Below, piece after piece: positions 15,912 through 23,521 of a DNA stretch of 26,998 nt. Within the stretch, counting starts at the first letter, position 1; every line of letters begins with the position of its first letter. The DNA comes from Falsiroseomonas sp038250135 (lineage in GTDB: Bacteria > Pseudomonadota > Alphaproteobacteria > Acetobacterales > Acetobacteraceae). The translations under genes were made by a program, and so were the position numbers. The notes below the pieces were generated by a model. It did not search any database and was not told the DNA's origin. It saw only the letters and a program-made list of their open reading frames with translations. The DNA is taken from positions 1-26,998 of the forward strand of contig JBBSCP010000013.1 in the NCBI GenBank assembly GCA_038250135.1. Direction: 5' to 3'.

Positions 15912-17077
15912 GCCAACTCACTCTCGACAAGGCTGCACCAGAAGGCGGCGCCATGGGTCAGCGCCGCGTCGTTGAAGTCGAACTGCGGATTGTGGTGGAA
16001 CCCCTCGGGATGCACCGGTGCGCCGGTGCCGAGCCAAGCATAGGCGCCGGGGAGACGCGCGAGAAACTCGGAGAAATCCTCGCCGGCGGTGATCGGCACG
16101 TGGTCGTCCTGCACGGCGATGGCAGTGCCAGTGGCGGCACGAACCATCGCGGCGGCCTGCGGCGCATGGTTCACCGTCGGCGCGAGGCGGTAAAGATAGC
16201 GCGGTGCAGCAGTGACGCGATGCGCCATGGCGGTGGCCTCGGCGATCTCGCCGATGCGGCGCGCCAGATGCGCGCGCACCTCCGCGGTCAACGCGCGCGC
16301 CGTGCCCTTCACATAGACCAGTGCGGGGATGACGTTGGGCGCGGCCGGATCGCCGGCGGCGATGTGCCCCACGCTGACCACGCCCGTCGCCAGCGGGTCG
16401 AGTTCCCGCGACGCGATCATCTGCAAGGCCGAGATGAACTGCGCCGCGGCGAGCGTGGCATCGGTGCCGAGATGCGGCTTCGCGCCATGCGTGCCGGCGC
16501 CGCGGAACGTCACTTCCCAGGTGTCAGAACTCGCCAGCACGGGCCCCTTCGGCACGGCGATGGTGCCCAGCGGCAGCCCCGGCAGATTGTGCAGGCCATA
16601 GACGGCATCGACGGGAAAGCGATCAAAAAGCCCCTGCTCGACCATCGCCCGCGCGCCACCGAGCGATTCCTCGGCCGGCTGGAAAATCAGCTGCACCGTG
16701 CCGGCGAAGCGCTCGCGATGCGCGCTCAGCCACTGCGCGGCGCCGAGCAGCATGGCGGTGTGGCCATCATGCCCGCAGGCATGCATGCGGCCGGGCGTTG
16801 CGCTGGCGTAGGGCAGCCCCGTCACCTCGGTCATCGCCAGCGCGTCCATATCGGCACGCAGCCCGATGGCGCGGTTGCCGGGGCGCCCGCGCAGCGTGCC
16901 GACCACGCCGGTGCCGGCCAGCCCCTCGCTCACCTCGATCCCCCAGCCTCGCAGCAGATCGGCGACGATCGCCGCCGTTCGATGCTCCTCGAAGCCGAGT
17001 TCGGGATGGCAGTGCAGATCCTGGCGCCATTCGGTCATGCCGGGCAGCAAGGGCGCGAGGGCGTCGGGCTCGGGCAA
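15908..17077 (-). CDS. M20-family amidohydrolase (hippurate hydrolase/HipO-like)
   Basis: Zinc- or manganese-dependent amidohydrolase of the M20D type, 389 residues, expected to cleave an N-acyl amino acid or related amide. Motifs include WRQDLHCHPELGFEEH (about 17-32), LRADMDAL, the metal-binding HACGHDGH (about 99-106), QPAEESLGGA with the catalytic Glu pair, YGLHN, and the C-terminal GFHHNPQFDFND. I chose TTG at 17077 because GGAG sits 7 nt upstream and the product then matches the usual family start; ATG 17038 would remove the first 13 residues. It overlaps the nucleoside hydrolase by four bases. The partner suggests a nitrogen-scavenging role on a purine-derived amide or an unrelated N-acyl compound; neither is proven. 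Confidence 0.9.
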   Translation of the reverse strand: MPEPDALAPLLPGMTEWRQDLHCHPELGFEEHRTAAIVADLLRGWGIEVSEGLAGTGVVGTLRGRPGNRAIGLRADMDALAMTEVTGLPYASATPGRMHACGHDGHTAMLLGAAQWLSAHRERFAGTVQLIFQPAEESLGGARAMVEQGLFDRFPVDAVYGLHNLPGLPLGTIAVPKGPVLASSDTWEVTFRGAGTHGAKPHLGTDATLAAAQFISALQMIASRELDPLATGVVSVGHIAAGDPAAPNVIPALVYVKGTARALTAEVRAHLARRIGEIAEATAMAHRVTAAPRYLYRLAPTVNHAPQAAAMVRAATGTAIAVQDDHVPITAGEDFSEFLARLPGAYAWLGTGAPVHPEGFHHNPQFDFNDAALTHGAAFWCSLVESELA

Positions 17078-17140
17078 GATGGCGCTCCGGTTGCGGTGAG
17101 CCGGTGCAACATGGCACGATGTCGGCAGCAAGCCCAACGG

Positions 17141-17839
17141 ATGAAGATGGCCTTCTGGCAGCATTTCGGCGTGCCTTGCGCCGCCCCCGGCCTGTACCGC
17201 GAGCGCTTCCCCGCCACGCTGCCGGAAGGGATGAGCCTCGATCTGCCGCTGCGCGATTTTTCGGGCTTCGCCGTCGCCGGCTTCATCGCCAACCAGGCGA
17301 GCTTCGCGGTGGTCCGCCGCCTCGCCGGCTGGATGACCGAGGTGGCGCGGCCCTTTGGCGCCGAGGTGGTGGTGGGGCTGCCGAGCCTTGGCCAGGTCTT
17401 CGCGCCGCTGGTGGCGGAGGGGCTGGGCCACCCAAACTGGGTCGCGCCCGGCTGGTCGCGCAAGCGCTGGTACGAGGAGACGCTGAGCGTGCCCGTGCAC
17501 TCCATCACCTCGCCGTTGGAGCGCCGTCTCTGGCTCGACCCACGGCTGCTGCAACGCCTCGCCGGCAAGCGCGTGCTGCTGGTGGATGACGTGGTCTCGA
17601 CCGGCGCCTCGGCGCTGGCGGGGCTCGCGCTGCTGCACGCAACCGGCGTGGTGCCGGTGGCCGTGGTGGTGGCGATGGCGCAGGGTGATCGCTGGCGGGC
17701 CGAATGGCCGGATGCCGTGCCGCTGCGCGCCGCCTTCGCCACGCCAATTTTCCGGCCCTCGCCAGAGGGTTGGCTTGCCGAGCCGGGCAGCGCGCCCACG
17801 AACCTGTGCCCACTTCTGACCAAGGATCTCGCCGCATGA
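17141..17839 (+). CDS. Type I phosphoribosyltransferase
   Basis: Cytoplasmic PRTase-fold protein of about 232 residues, with the PRPP-binding signature VLLVDDVVSTGASALAGL (two adjacent acidic residues then the STGAS loop) and an upstream conserved PLVAEGLG region. It probably transfers a purine base onto PRPP, or is a regulatory relative. ATG 17141 is my choice; ATG 17111 (with GGTGAG 10 nt before) and ATG 17147 are in frame. The opening MKMAFWQHFGVPCAAPGLYR is hydrophobic/aromatic and not a signal peptide. The stop overlaps the next gene's ATG (ATGA). Starts of this gene and the M20 gene are about 63 nt apart, so the divergent promoters share a short region. The fold is secure; substrate inferred from adenine deaminase and nucleoside hydrolase nearby. 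Confidence 0.85.
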   Translation: MKMAFWQHFGVPCAAPGLYRERFPATLPEGMSLDLPLRDFSGFAVAGFIANQASFAVVRRLAGWMTEVARPFGAEVVVGLPSLGQVFAPLVAEGLGHPNWVAPGWSRKRWYEETLSVPVHSITSPLERRLWLDPRLLQRLAGKRVLLVDDVVSTGASALAGLALLHATGVVPVAVVVAMAQGDRWRAEWPDAVPLRAAFATPIFRPSPEGWLAEPGSAPTNLCPLLTKDLAA

Positions 17840-19404
17840 ACCGCCTGTTTCGCGCCGCCCTGCTGGGCTCGACGCTGCTCGCCGGCCCTGTTCTCGCGCA
17901 GGACAACATCCGCATCGGCGTGGAGGCAGGACCGACCTCGCTCGACCCGCATTTCGCCAGCCTCATCACCAACATCGCCTTCAGCCGCCACATCTTCCAG
18001 CCGCTGGTGGAACAGGACCACAAGCAGGATCTCCGCCCCGCCATAGCGACCTCGATGCGCGCCATCGATGAACTCACCTGGGAGGTGAAGCTCGACCCGC
18101 GCGCGCGCTTCCATGACGGCCAGCCGGTGACGGCCGAGGATGTGGCCTTCACCATCGCGCGCGCCGGCGACGTGCCGAACTCGCCTTCCAGCTTCCGCTA
18201 CGCCACGCGCCCGATCGCGGCGGTGGAGGCGGTGGACGCGACGACGCTGCGCATCCGCACCACCCAGCCCACGCCGCTTTTGCCCAACTTCCTGGCGCTG
18301 GTCATGATCGTTTCGAAGAAGCATGGCGAGGGGTCGGCAACGACGGATTACAATGCCGGCCGCGCGATGATCGGCACGGGGCCGTTCCGGCATGTCAGCT
18401 GGCAGCCCGGCAGCCCGGTGGTGATGGAGCGCAACCCGGCCTTCCACGGCACAGCACCGGCCTTCGCGCGAGTGGAGTTCCGCCCCATCCCGAATGCCGG
18501 GGCGCGCGTCGCGGCCCTTCAGGCGGGCGATGTCGATCTGATCGAGATCGTCCCGCCCGACCATTTCACGCGGTTCCGGGCCGAGGCCGCGCGCTTCAGC
18601 GTGGCCGAGAGCCCCTCCAACCGGCTGATCTTCCTGACGCTCGACAGCGATCGCGAGGACAGCCCGCATATCCGCGGCAAGGATGGATCGCGTATCGCCA
18701 ACCCGCTCCGCGATCCACGCGTGCGGCGCGCCCTGTCGATCGCGATCAACCGGGAGGCGCTGGTCAGCCGCACGATGCAGGGCCAGGCGCTGGCGGCCGG
18801 CGACCTCGGCCCACCTGGCTATTTCGGCACCTCGCCCGACCTGACGCCGCCGCCCTTCGATCTCGAACAGGCACGACGCCTGCTCGCCGAAGCGGGCTGG
18901 GCGCAGGGCTTCGCGGCGCAGCTCAACGGGCCGAATGATCGCTTCGTCAACGACGAGCAGGTGGTACAGGCGATCGCGCAGATGTGGACGCGACTTGGCC
19001 TTACGATCAACGTCGAGACCCGCACGCGCGCGGTTTGGCTGAGCGAGGCGGCGCAGCTGCGCTACTCGATCAACCTCGCAGGCTTCTCGCCGAACCCTGA
19101 ATTGCTCGGCATGCTCGAGACGCAGATTCACAGCTGGAACACCACGCTCGGCCTCGGTACCGCCAATCGCGGGCGCTTCAGCAATGCGGAGATCGATGCG
19201 GTGATCCAGCGCGCCCGCACCACCATCGACGACGACCGCCGCCGCGCGCTGACACAGCAGGCCACGCGCATGGCGCTGGTCGATCAAACGGCGCTGATCC
19301 CGCTGTACTTCCAGGTCAACACCTGGGCGATGCGCCGCGGCCTCACCTTCGAGGCGCGGACGGATGAGATGACGCTCGCGTCCTCCGCGGGGCGTTCGCG
19401 ATGA
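17836..19404 (+). CDS. ABC transporter peptide-type (family 5) solute-binding protein
   Basis: Periplasmic extracellular solute-binding protein of the DppA/OppA (SBP family 5) kind, 522 residues. The signal peptide MNRLFRAALLGSTLLAGPVLA is followed by QDNIRIGVEAGPTSLDPHFA, the usual family opening. Further landmarks are RFHDGQPVTAEDVAFTI, GTGPFRHVSWQPGSPVVMERN, and LRDPRVRRALSIAINREAL. ATG at 17836 overlaps the PRTase stop as ATGA. No matching permease or ATPase genes are in the window, so it either shares a transporter encoded elsewhere or acts alone. Its coupling to purine-salvage genes is the best hint to ligand (a nucleoside, base or degradation product), but the family mostly binds peptides, nickel, opines or sugars, so the ligand is open. 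Confidence 0.92.
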   Translation: MNRLFRAALLGSTLLAGPVLAQDNIRIGVEAGPTSLDPHFASLITNIAFSRHIFQPLVEQDHKQDLRPAIATSMRAIDELTWEVKLDPRARFHDGQPVTAEDVAFTIARAGDVPNSPSSFRYATRPIAAVEAVDATTLRIRTTQPTPLLPNFLALVMIVSKKHGEGSATTDYNAGRAMIGTGPFRHVSWQPGSPVVMERNPAFHGTAPAFARVEFRPIPNAGARVAALQAGDVDLIEIVPPDHFTRFRAEAARFSVAESPSNRLIFLTLDSDREDSPHIRGKDGSRIANPLRDPRVRRALSIAINREALVSRTMQGQALAAGDLGPPGYFGTSPDLTPPPFDLEQARRLLAEAGWAQGFAAQLNGPNDRFVNDEQVVQAIAQMWTRLGLTINVETRTRAVWLSEAAQLRYSINLAGFSPNPELLGMLETQIHSWNTTLGLGTANRGRFSNAEIDAVIQRARTTIDDDRRRALTQQATRMALVDQTALIPLYFQVNTWAMRRGLTFEARTDEMTLASSAGRSR

Positions 19405-19466
19405 GCGCGCCAGGTGGCAGGAGGGGCGAAGGCCCCGGACGCCTGGATCGGTCGCGCCAATCATGA
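19401..19466 (+). CDS. Possible 21-codon mini-ORF linking binding-protein and ade genes
   Basis: ATG at 19401 overlaps the stop of the family 5 gene (ATGA) and its own TGA (19464-19466) overlaps the adenine deaminase ATG (ATGA). The arginine/glycine-rich product starts MSAPGGRRGEGPG. The reading frame fills the whole 58-nt intergenic space exactly. It could hand ribosomes from one gene to the next, since ade has no strong ribosome site of its own; an AGGAGGGG stretch within it (about 19419-19426) is about 36 nt from the ade start, too far to serve it directly. Product function is doubtful. Confidence 0.35.
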   Translation: MSAPGGRRGEGPGRLDRSRQS

Positions 19467-21238
19467 ACCAGCCGGTCGAGCCTGCGATTCGCGCGCGTGC
19501 CGTCCAGGCGGCACGCGGCTCGGCGCGCTTTGACCTGCTGCTGACCGGCGGCGTCGTGGTGGATGTCGCGACCGGCGAATTGCGCGCGGCCGATATCGGC
19601 ATCGTGGGCCCACTCATCGCTTCGGTCCATCCGACGGGCACGCGCGAGGATGCCGACGCCATCGAAGATGTCGCGGGCCGCTTCCTCGCCCCCGGCTTCA
19701 TCGACAGCCATCTGCACTATGAGAGCAGCCTGATGGCGCCGGCCGACTACGCCGCCATCGTCGTGCCCGCCGGCACCACGACCTGCGTGTGGGACCCGCA
19801 CGAACTCGCCAATGTGCTCGGTCTGGAGGGCGTGCGCTGGGCGATCGAGGCGGCGCGCGGCCTGCCGTTGCGGACGCTGATCGCGGCGCCCTCCTGCGTC
19901 CCCTCCGCACCCGGGCTGGAACGTGCGGGCGCGGAGATCCACGCCGCCGAGATGGCGCAGATGCTGGCCTGGCCGGAGGTGGTCGGCGTGGCCGAGGTGA
20001 TGGACATGGCCGGCGTGCTCCGCGGCACGGCGCATATGGCGGGCATCGTCGGTGCCGGGCTCGCCAGCGGCAAGAACGTGAACGGCCATGCACGCGGGCT
20101 GATCGAGGCCGAATTGCAGGCCTATGCCACGGCCGGCGTCAGCTCCGACCATGAGATCACCGCGGCTGAGGATTTCCTCCAGAAGCTGCGCGCGGGGCTG
20201 ACGGTGGAGCTGCGCGGCAGCCACGACCAGGTGCTGCCCGGCGCCATCGCCGCACTCGCCACGCTGCCGCTGCTGCCGCCGAACCTGGTGCTCTGTACCG
20301 ATGACGTCTTCCCCGACGAACTCGTCGCCAAGGGTGGGCTGCGGGACACGATTGCCCGAGTCGTCGCACGCGGGCTCTCGCCGATTTCTGCGATCAGGCT
20401 GGCGACGCTGCACGCGGCGATGCGGTTGAAGCGCGACGATCTCGGCCTGATCGCGCCGGGGAGGCGCGCGGATATCGTGGTGCTTTCGGACCTCACCAGC
20501 GTCGCGGTGGATCGCGTTGTGGTCGATGGCGCGCTGGTCGCGCGCGGCGGCGCGCTGCTCACGCCCCCAACACGGCACAACATTTCGCTGCCCTCCTCGA
20601 TGCATCTGGCGGCGCAGCCGGAAGCGGCCTTCCGGGTGCGCGTGGAGGGCGTGCGGGACGGCCACGCGCGGCTGCGCAAGATCATCGGCAGCCGCTTCAC
20701 GCGCTGGGGCGAGGTGGAGGTCGAGGTGCGGAATGGCTACGCCATCCCACCACCTGGCCACGCCGTGCTCACCATCATCCATCGCCACGGCAAGGCCGAA
20801 CCCCTGCCGCAGACCTGCTTCACGGATGGCTGGGGAGAGCTGCGTGGCGCCATCGCCACCACCATCGCGCATGACAGCCACAACCTTCTTGTCCTCGGCA
20901 GCAACACGTCGGACATGGCAGCGGCGGCGAATGCGCTGATCGCGGCGGGAGGCGGCATGGCGGTCGCCCAAGGCGGGGCCGAAAGCGGGGAAGTGACGGC
21001 GCTGCTGCCGCTACCCATCGCCGGGTTGCTGGCCACCACGCCGCCCTGGGCGACGGCGGAAGCCTTCGCACGGCTGCGCACCGCCGCTGACCGGATCTGC
21101 GACTGGAAGCCACCCTATCGAATTTTCCGTGGCATCACCGGCATTTCGCTGGCCTGCAACCAAGGCCCGCACCTGACCGATCTTGGCCTGACGGATGGCA
21201 CCACCGGCGAAATCTTCGACCCCGCCGAGCCTCTCTGA
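19463..21238 (+). CDS. ade: Adenine deaminase
   Basis: Amidohydrolase-superfamily enzyme converting adenine to hypoxanthine and ammonia, cytoplasmic. The 591-residue protein has the Ade layout: an N-terminal beta-sandwich segment (FDLLLTGGVVVDVATGE), the HxH metal motif in FIDSHLHYESSLM (His 83 and 85), GTTTCVWDPHE, the bridging Glu in GVAEVMDMAGVL (about 178), NGHARGL (His 209), SSDHE (His 230), CTDD (Asp 280-281), and PGRRADIVVLSDL typical of Ade, then the C-terminal Ade domain with HDSHNLLVLGSN and GGGMAV. ATG 19463 is the first in-frame start; no clear ribosome site precedes it, and the mini-ORF overlap may supply translation. With nucleoside hydrolase and PRTase nearby, the products fit purine salvage. 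The call is secure. Confidence 0.95.
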   Translation: MNQPVEPAIRARAVQAARGSARFDLLLTGGVVVDVATGELRAADIGIVGPLIASVHPTGTREDADAIEDVAGRFLAPGFIDSHLHYESSLMAPADYAAIVVPAGTTTCVWDPHELANVLGLEGVRWAIEAARGLPLRTLIAAPSCVPSAPGLERAGAEIHAAEMAQMLAWPEVVGVAEVMDMAGVLRGTAHMAGIVGAGLASGKNVNGHARGLIEAELQAYATAGVSSDHEITAAEDFLQKLRAGLTVELRGSHDQVLPGAIAALATLPLLPPNLVLCTDDVFPDELVAKGGLRDTIARVVARGLSPISAIRLATLHAAMRLKRDDLGLIAPGRRADIVVLSDLTSVAVDRVVVDGALVARGGALLTPPTRHNISLPSSMHLAAQPEAAFRVRVEGVRDGHARLRKIIGSRFTRWGEVEVEVRNGYAIPPPGHAVLTIIHRHGKAEPLPQTCFTDGWGELRGAIATTIAHDSHNLLVLGSNTSDMAAAANALIAAGGGMAVAQGGAESGEVTALLPLPIAGLLATTPPWATAEAFARLRTAADRICDWKPPYRIFRGITGISLACNQGPHLTDLGLTDGTTGEIFDPAEPL

Positions 21239-21302
21239 TCGCGGCCTGCCTTGGTGGCGGGCCTTGCGGCACGAGCCCTGCGATCGATTGGGGAGAAGTG
21301 CC

Positions 21303-21884
21303 ATGATGAGAATGACCCGCCGTATCGTGCTCGCCGCCGCCACGCTCGCCACGCCCGGCTGCTGCGGGTACAGACCACCAGCCGGCCGTCGCCGGTGCGG
21401 ACCATGCGGTGGCAATGAACGTGGCCGGCCACGAACTCGGCATCCTCCATGGCGACGACAGCGCGTTCAACGCGCTCCATGCCAAGCCTGAAATTGCCGG
21501 CTGGGCCGATCTGCGCGGCAAGACGCTGATCGTCGATGCGCCAAACACCGCCTGGAGCAAGATGCTCGACACGAACGGCCTGACGCGCGGCAGCTACACC
21601 ATCCAGCCCAGCGGCGGCACTTTTGCTCGCCATGAGCTGATGTTCAACGACCCCAATGCGCATGCTTCCAGGCGCAAGCTGGCCGGCGTGACCGACGTGG
21701 TCGGCCCCTATCTCGGCAATGCCGGCTGGGCGATGCACGAATCGATAGGCACTTCGACCTGCAAGGCTTCGACGACATGCTGAAGCTCCGCGCCGAGGTG
21801 CTGGGGAGCTGGGGCGGCACGCCGACCGCCGCCACCCGCTACCTCGACCTCGGCTATTGGGAACGCGCAGTCGCCACGCTGTAG
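21303..21884 (+). pseudogene. Frameshifted NitT/TauT-type ABC binding-protein remnant
   Basis: ATG at 21303 has a good ribosome site (GGGGAGAAG) and begins a signal-peptide-like MMRMTRRIVLAAATLATPG, but that frame then becomes a Cys/Arg-rich nonsense stretch and stops at about 21492. A second frame from about 21400 carries recognisable binding-protein sequence (NVAGHELGILHGDDSAFNAL, KPEIAGWADLRGKTLIVDAP, then VVGPYLGNAGWAMHES) and stops at 21783. A third frame continues with FDLQGFDDMLKLRAEVLGSW to TAG at 21882. The pieces align in order with the SsuA/NMT1-like fold (a 320-residue family), with the early part mostly missing. At least two frameshifts and an internal deletion are implied. Its end overlaps the OpgC gene tail by about 30 nt in convergent orientation. 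A sequencing artefact cannot be excluded. Confidence 0.78.
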
Positions 21885-23002
21885 CCGAGCGGTGCCGACA
21901 CGCGCTGGCCCTCGCGCCAGCGCGCGAAGGCCAGCAGGATCATGATACCGGCCGGGATCAGCCCGAGATCCAACATGACCTGCCGATCCGGGAACAATTG
22001 GAACAGCCCCGCCGCGATCCATGACAGGAACAGCCCGAGGCAGAACACCTGCAGGCTGTTCCGCCCGATGGTCGCCATCGCCTGCGCGGCGCCATGGTGC
22101 ATCCAGCGCGCCTCCCGCGGCACGATCAACGACACCAGCCAAGCCAGCGACAGCGCATGCGCGAGACGCAACGGCGCCAGCACATCCTTGCTTGTCAGCG
22201 CAAGTAGCGCATCCGCGGAAGCCGGCACGAAGCCATGCATGCCGAGCTTGACCCAAAAGCCGAGCAGCACGACGGATACGGCAAGCGAGACCAACCACCA
22301 GGGCCGCGGCAGCGGTGCCGCACCATGCAGTGCACGCCAGCCGAGCCAGGCGCCGGTCATGAACAGCACCTGCCAGGCGAAGGGGTCGAAGGCGATCCAG
22401 CGATTGCCCAGGCCGGGTGGCATCAGCCCGAAGATCTGCGTTGCGGCGTAGAGCCCCCAGGGCAGGAGCAAAGCGCGTGCGCCAACCTTCTCCAACAGCC
22501 ACAGGAAGGCCGGCAGCGTCAGCATGCACCAGATGAAGATCGGCAGCACGCCCATGAATTCGGGCTGATACAGGCCAAGCATGGCACCAGGCACGGCGAA
22601 CCAGGGCTCGCTCGCCAGCCAGCACCAGCCATTGGACATCACCACGCCGGACAGCGGCGTAAACAGGTCGGCGGCGAAGACCATCGCGGCGAAGGCGAAG
22701 AACACCACGAGATGCGTGAACCATAGCCGCCGCGCCCGGCCGAACAGATCCTGCGTCGCGCGCGCAAAGCCGTCCCGAGCCCGCTTCAGCGAGAAGACCG
22801 AGCCGAGCACGAGGCCCGAGAGCAGCACGAATTGCTCGGAACTGTCGGAGACACCCCAGGCGGCATGAATACTCCAGGCGAAAGCGGTGCCAAAGGCGTG
22901 GCTGATAAAGATCGAGACCTGCATCCAGCCCCGCAGCACATCCAGGCGAAGGTCGCGAGGCGGACGCGCGAGAGCCTGCTGCGAGGACACGGCATCGCGC
23001 AT
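21854..23002 (-). CDS. OpgC-type membrane acyltransferase domain protein
   Basis: Polytopic inner-membrane protein of 382 residues in the OpgC family, which in other bacteria adds succinyl groups to osmoregulated periplasmic glucans. The N-terminal pattern DLRLDVLRGWMQVSIFISHAFG and the SSEQFVLLSGLVLGSVFSL block are the family landmarks; about ten hydrophobic segments follow, with TIGRNSLQVFCLGLFLSW near the end. ATG at 23002 overlaps the DoxX-like stop by one base (TGATG). No glucan-synthesis (OpgG/OpgH) genes are visible here, so the acceptor is unknown; OpgC-domain proteins are frequent outside glucan operons and may modify other surface polysaccharides. Upstream longer frames are shadow sequence. 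The family call is good and the specific function open. Confidence 0.85.
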   Translation of the reverse strand: MRDAVSSQQALARPPRDLRLDVLRGWMQVSIFISHAFGTAFAWSIHAAWGVSDSSEQFVLLSGLVLGSVFSLKRARDGFARATQDLFGRARRLWFTHLVVFFAFAAMVFAADLFTPLSGVVMSNGWCWLASEPWFAVPGAMLGLYQPEFMGVLPIFIWCMLTLPAFLWLLEKVGARALLLPWGLYAATQIFGLMPPGLGNRWIAFDPFAWQVLFMTGAWLGWRALHGAAPLPRPWWLVSLAVSVVLLGFWVKLGMHGFVPASADALLALTSKDVLAPLRLAHALSLAWLVSLIVPREARWMHHGAAQAMATIGRNSLQVFCLGLFLSWIAAGLFQLFPDRQVMLDLGLIPAGIMILLAFARWREGQRVSAPLGYSVATARSQ

Positions 23003-23466
23003 CAGGCGGCCGCCGGCAGGAGGCGGGCGCGCAGTACCGCCAGCAACGCGAAGGCCTCGGCGCGATGCGCGTAAAGGATGAAGCCCGCGCAGAAAAAGGT
23101 GAAGACGGCCTCCTTGAACAACGCGCCGCCATCGCCGTAGGGGTCGATGCCAAGCGGGCTGACCACATGGAAGAAGATCGCGCCGCCCATCGTGCCGAGG
23201 GAGAGCGCCGCGCCGATCATCCGCGTGCGCGGGATCAGCACGAGCACCGCGCAAAAAATCTCAAGGATCGCGACAAAGAGCCGAAACGGCTGCTCTCCGC
23301 CCGGCGTGCCGAGCCAGTCGGAGAGGATGGTGAACAGATGAACCGATCCCTCGTTCCCCGTCAGCTTGAACTGCTGGTACCAGGTCAGTTCGTAGGCAAT
23401 CCAGATCGCCGCCGGCCAGGCGAGCAGGCGCAGGATGCGGTCGGGGCGGGAAAGGGCGTCAGCCAT
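23002..23466 (-). CDS. DoxX-like small membrane protein
   Basis: A 154-residue protein with about four hydrophobic segments (LLAWPAAIWIAYELTWY, the region FRLFVAILEIFCAVLVLI, AALSLGTMGGAIFFHVV and EAVFTFFCAGFILYAH), the four-helix pattern of the DoxX/DoxD-like family. ATG at 23466 has GGAG 9 nt upstream. The loop KLTGNEGSVHLFTILSDWL is polar and outside-facing by prediction. The stop overlaps the OpgC start by one base, so the two membrane proteins are made together. DoxX-like proteins have varied and mostly unproven redox or stress roles; I do not assign one. Fifty-five bases separate it from the enolase-superfamily gene on the same strand. Confidence 0.72.
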   Translation of the reverse strand: MADALSRPDRILRLLAWPAAIWIAYELTWYQQFKLTGNEGSVHLFTILSDWLGTPGGEQPFRLFVAILEIFCAVLVLIPRTRMIGAALSLGTMGGAIFFHVVSPLGIDPYGDGGALFKEAVFTFFCAGFILYAHRAEAFALLAVLRARLLPAAA

Positions 23467-23521
23467 GGGAGTGCTCCGGGCATCGGGTCTGCTTGGTGTT
23501 TCGCCCGAACCGGGGCCCCGG

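Noticed and set aside
15953..17080. Long plus-strand open frame running antisense to the M20 gene and into the phosphoribosyltransferase
   Set aside because: Only the part after about 17141 has family motifs; the upstream part is shadow of the M20 hydrolase.
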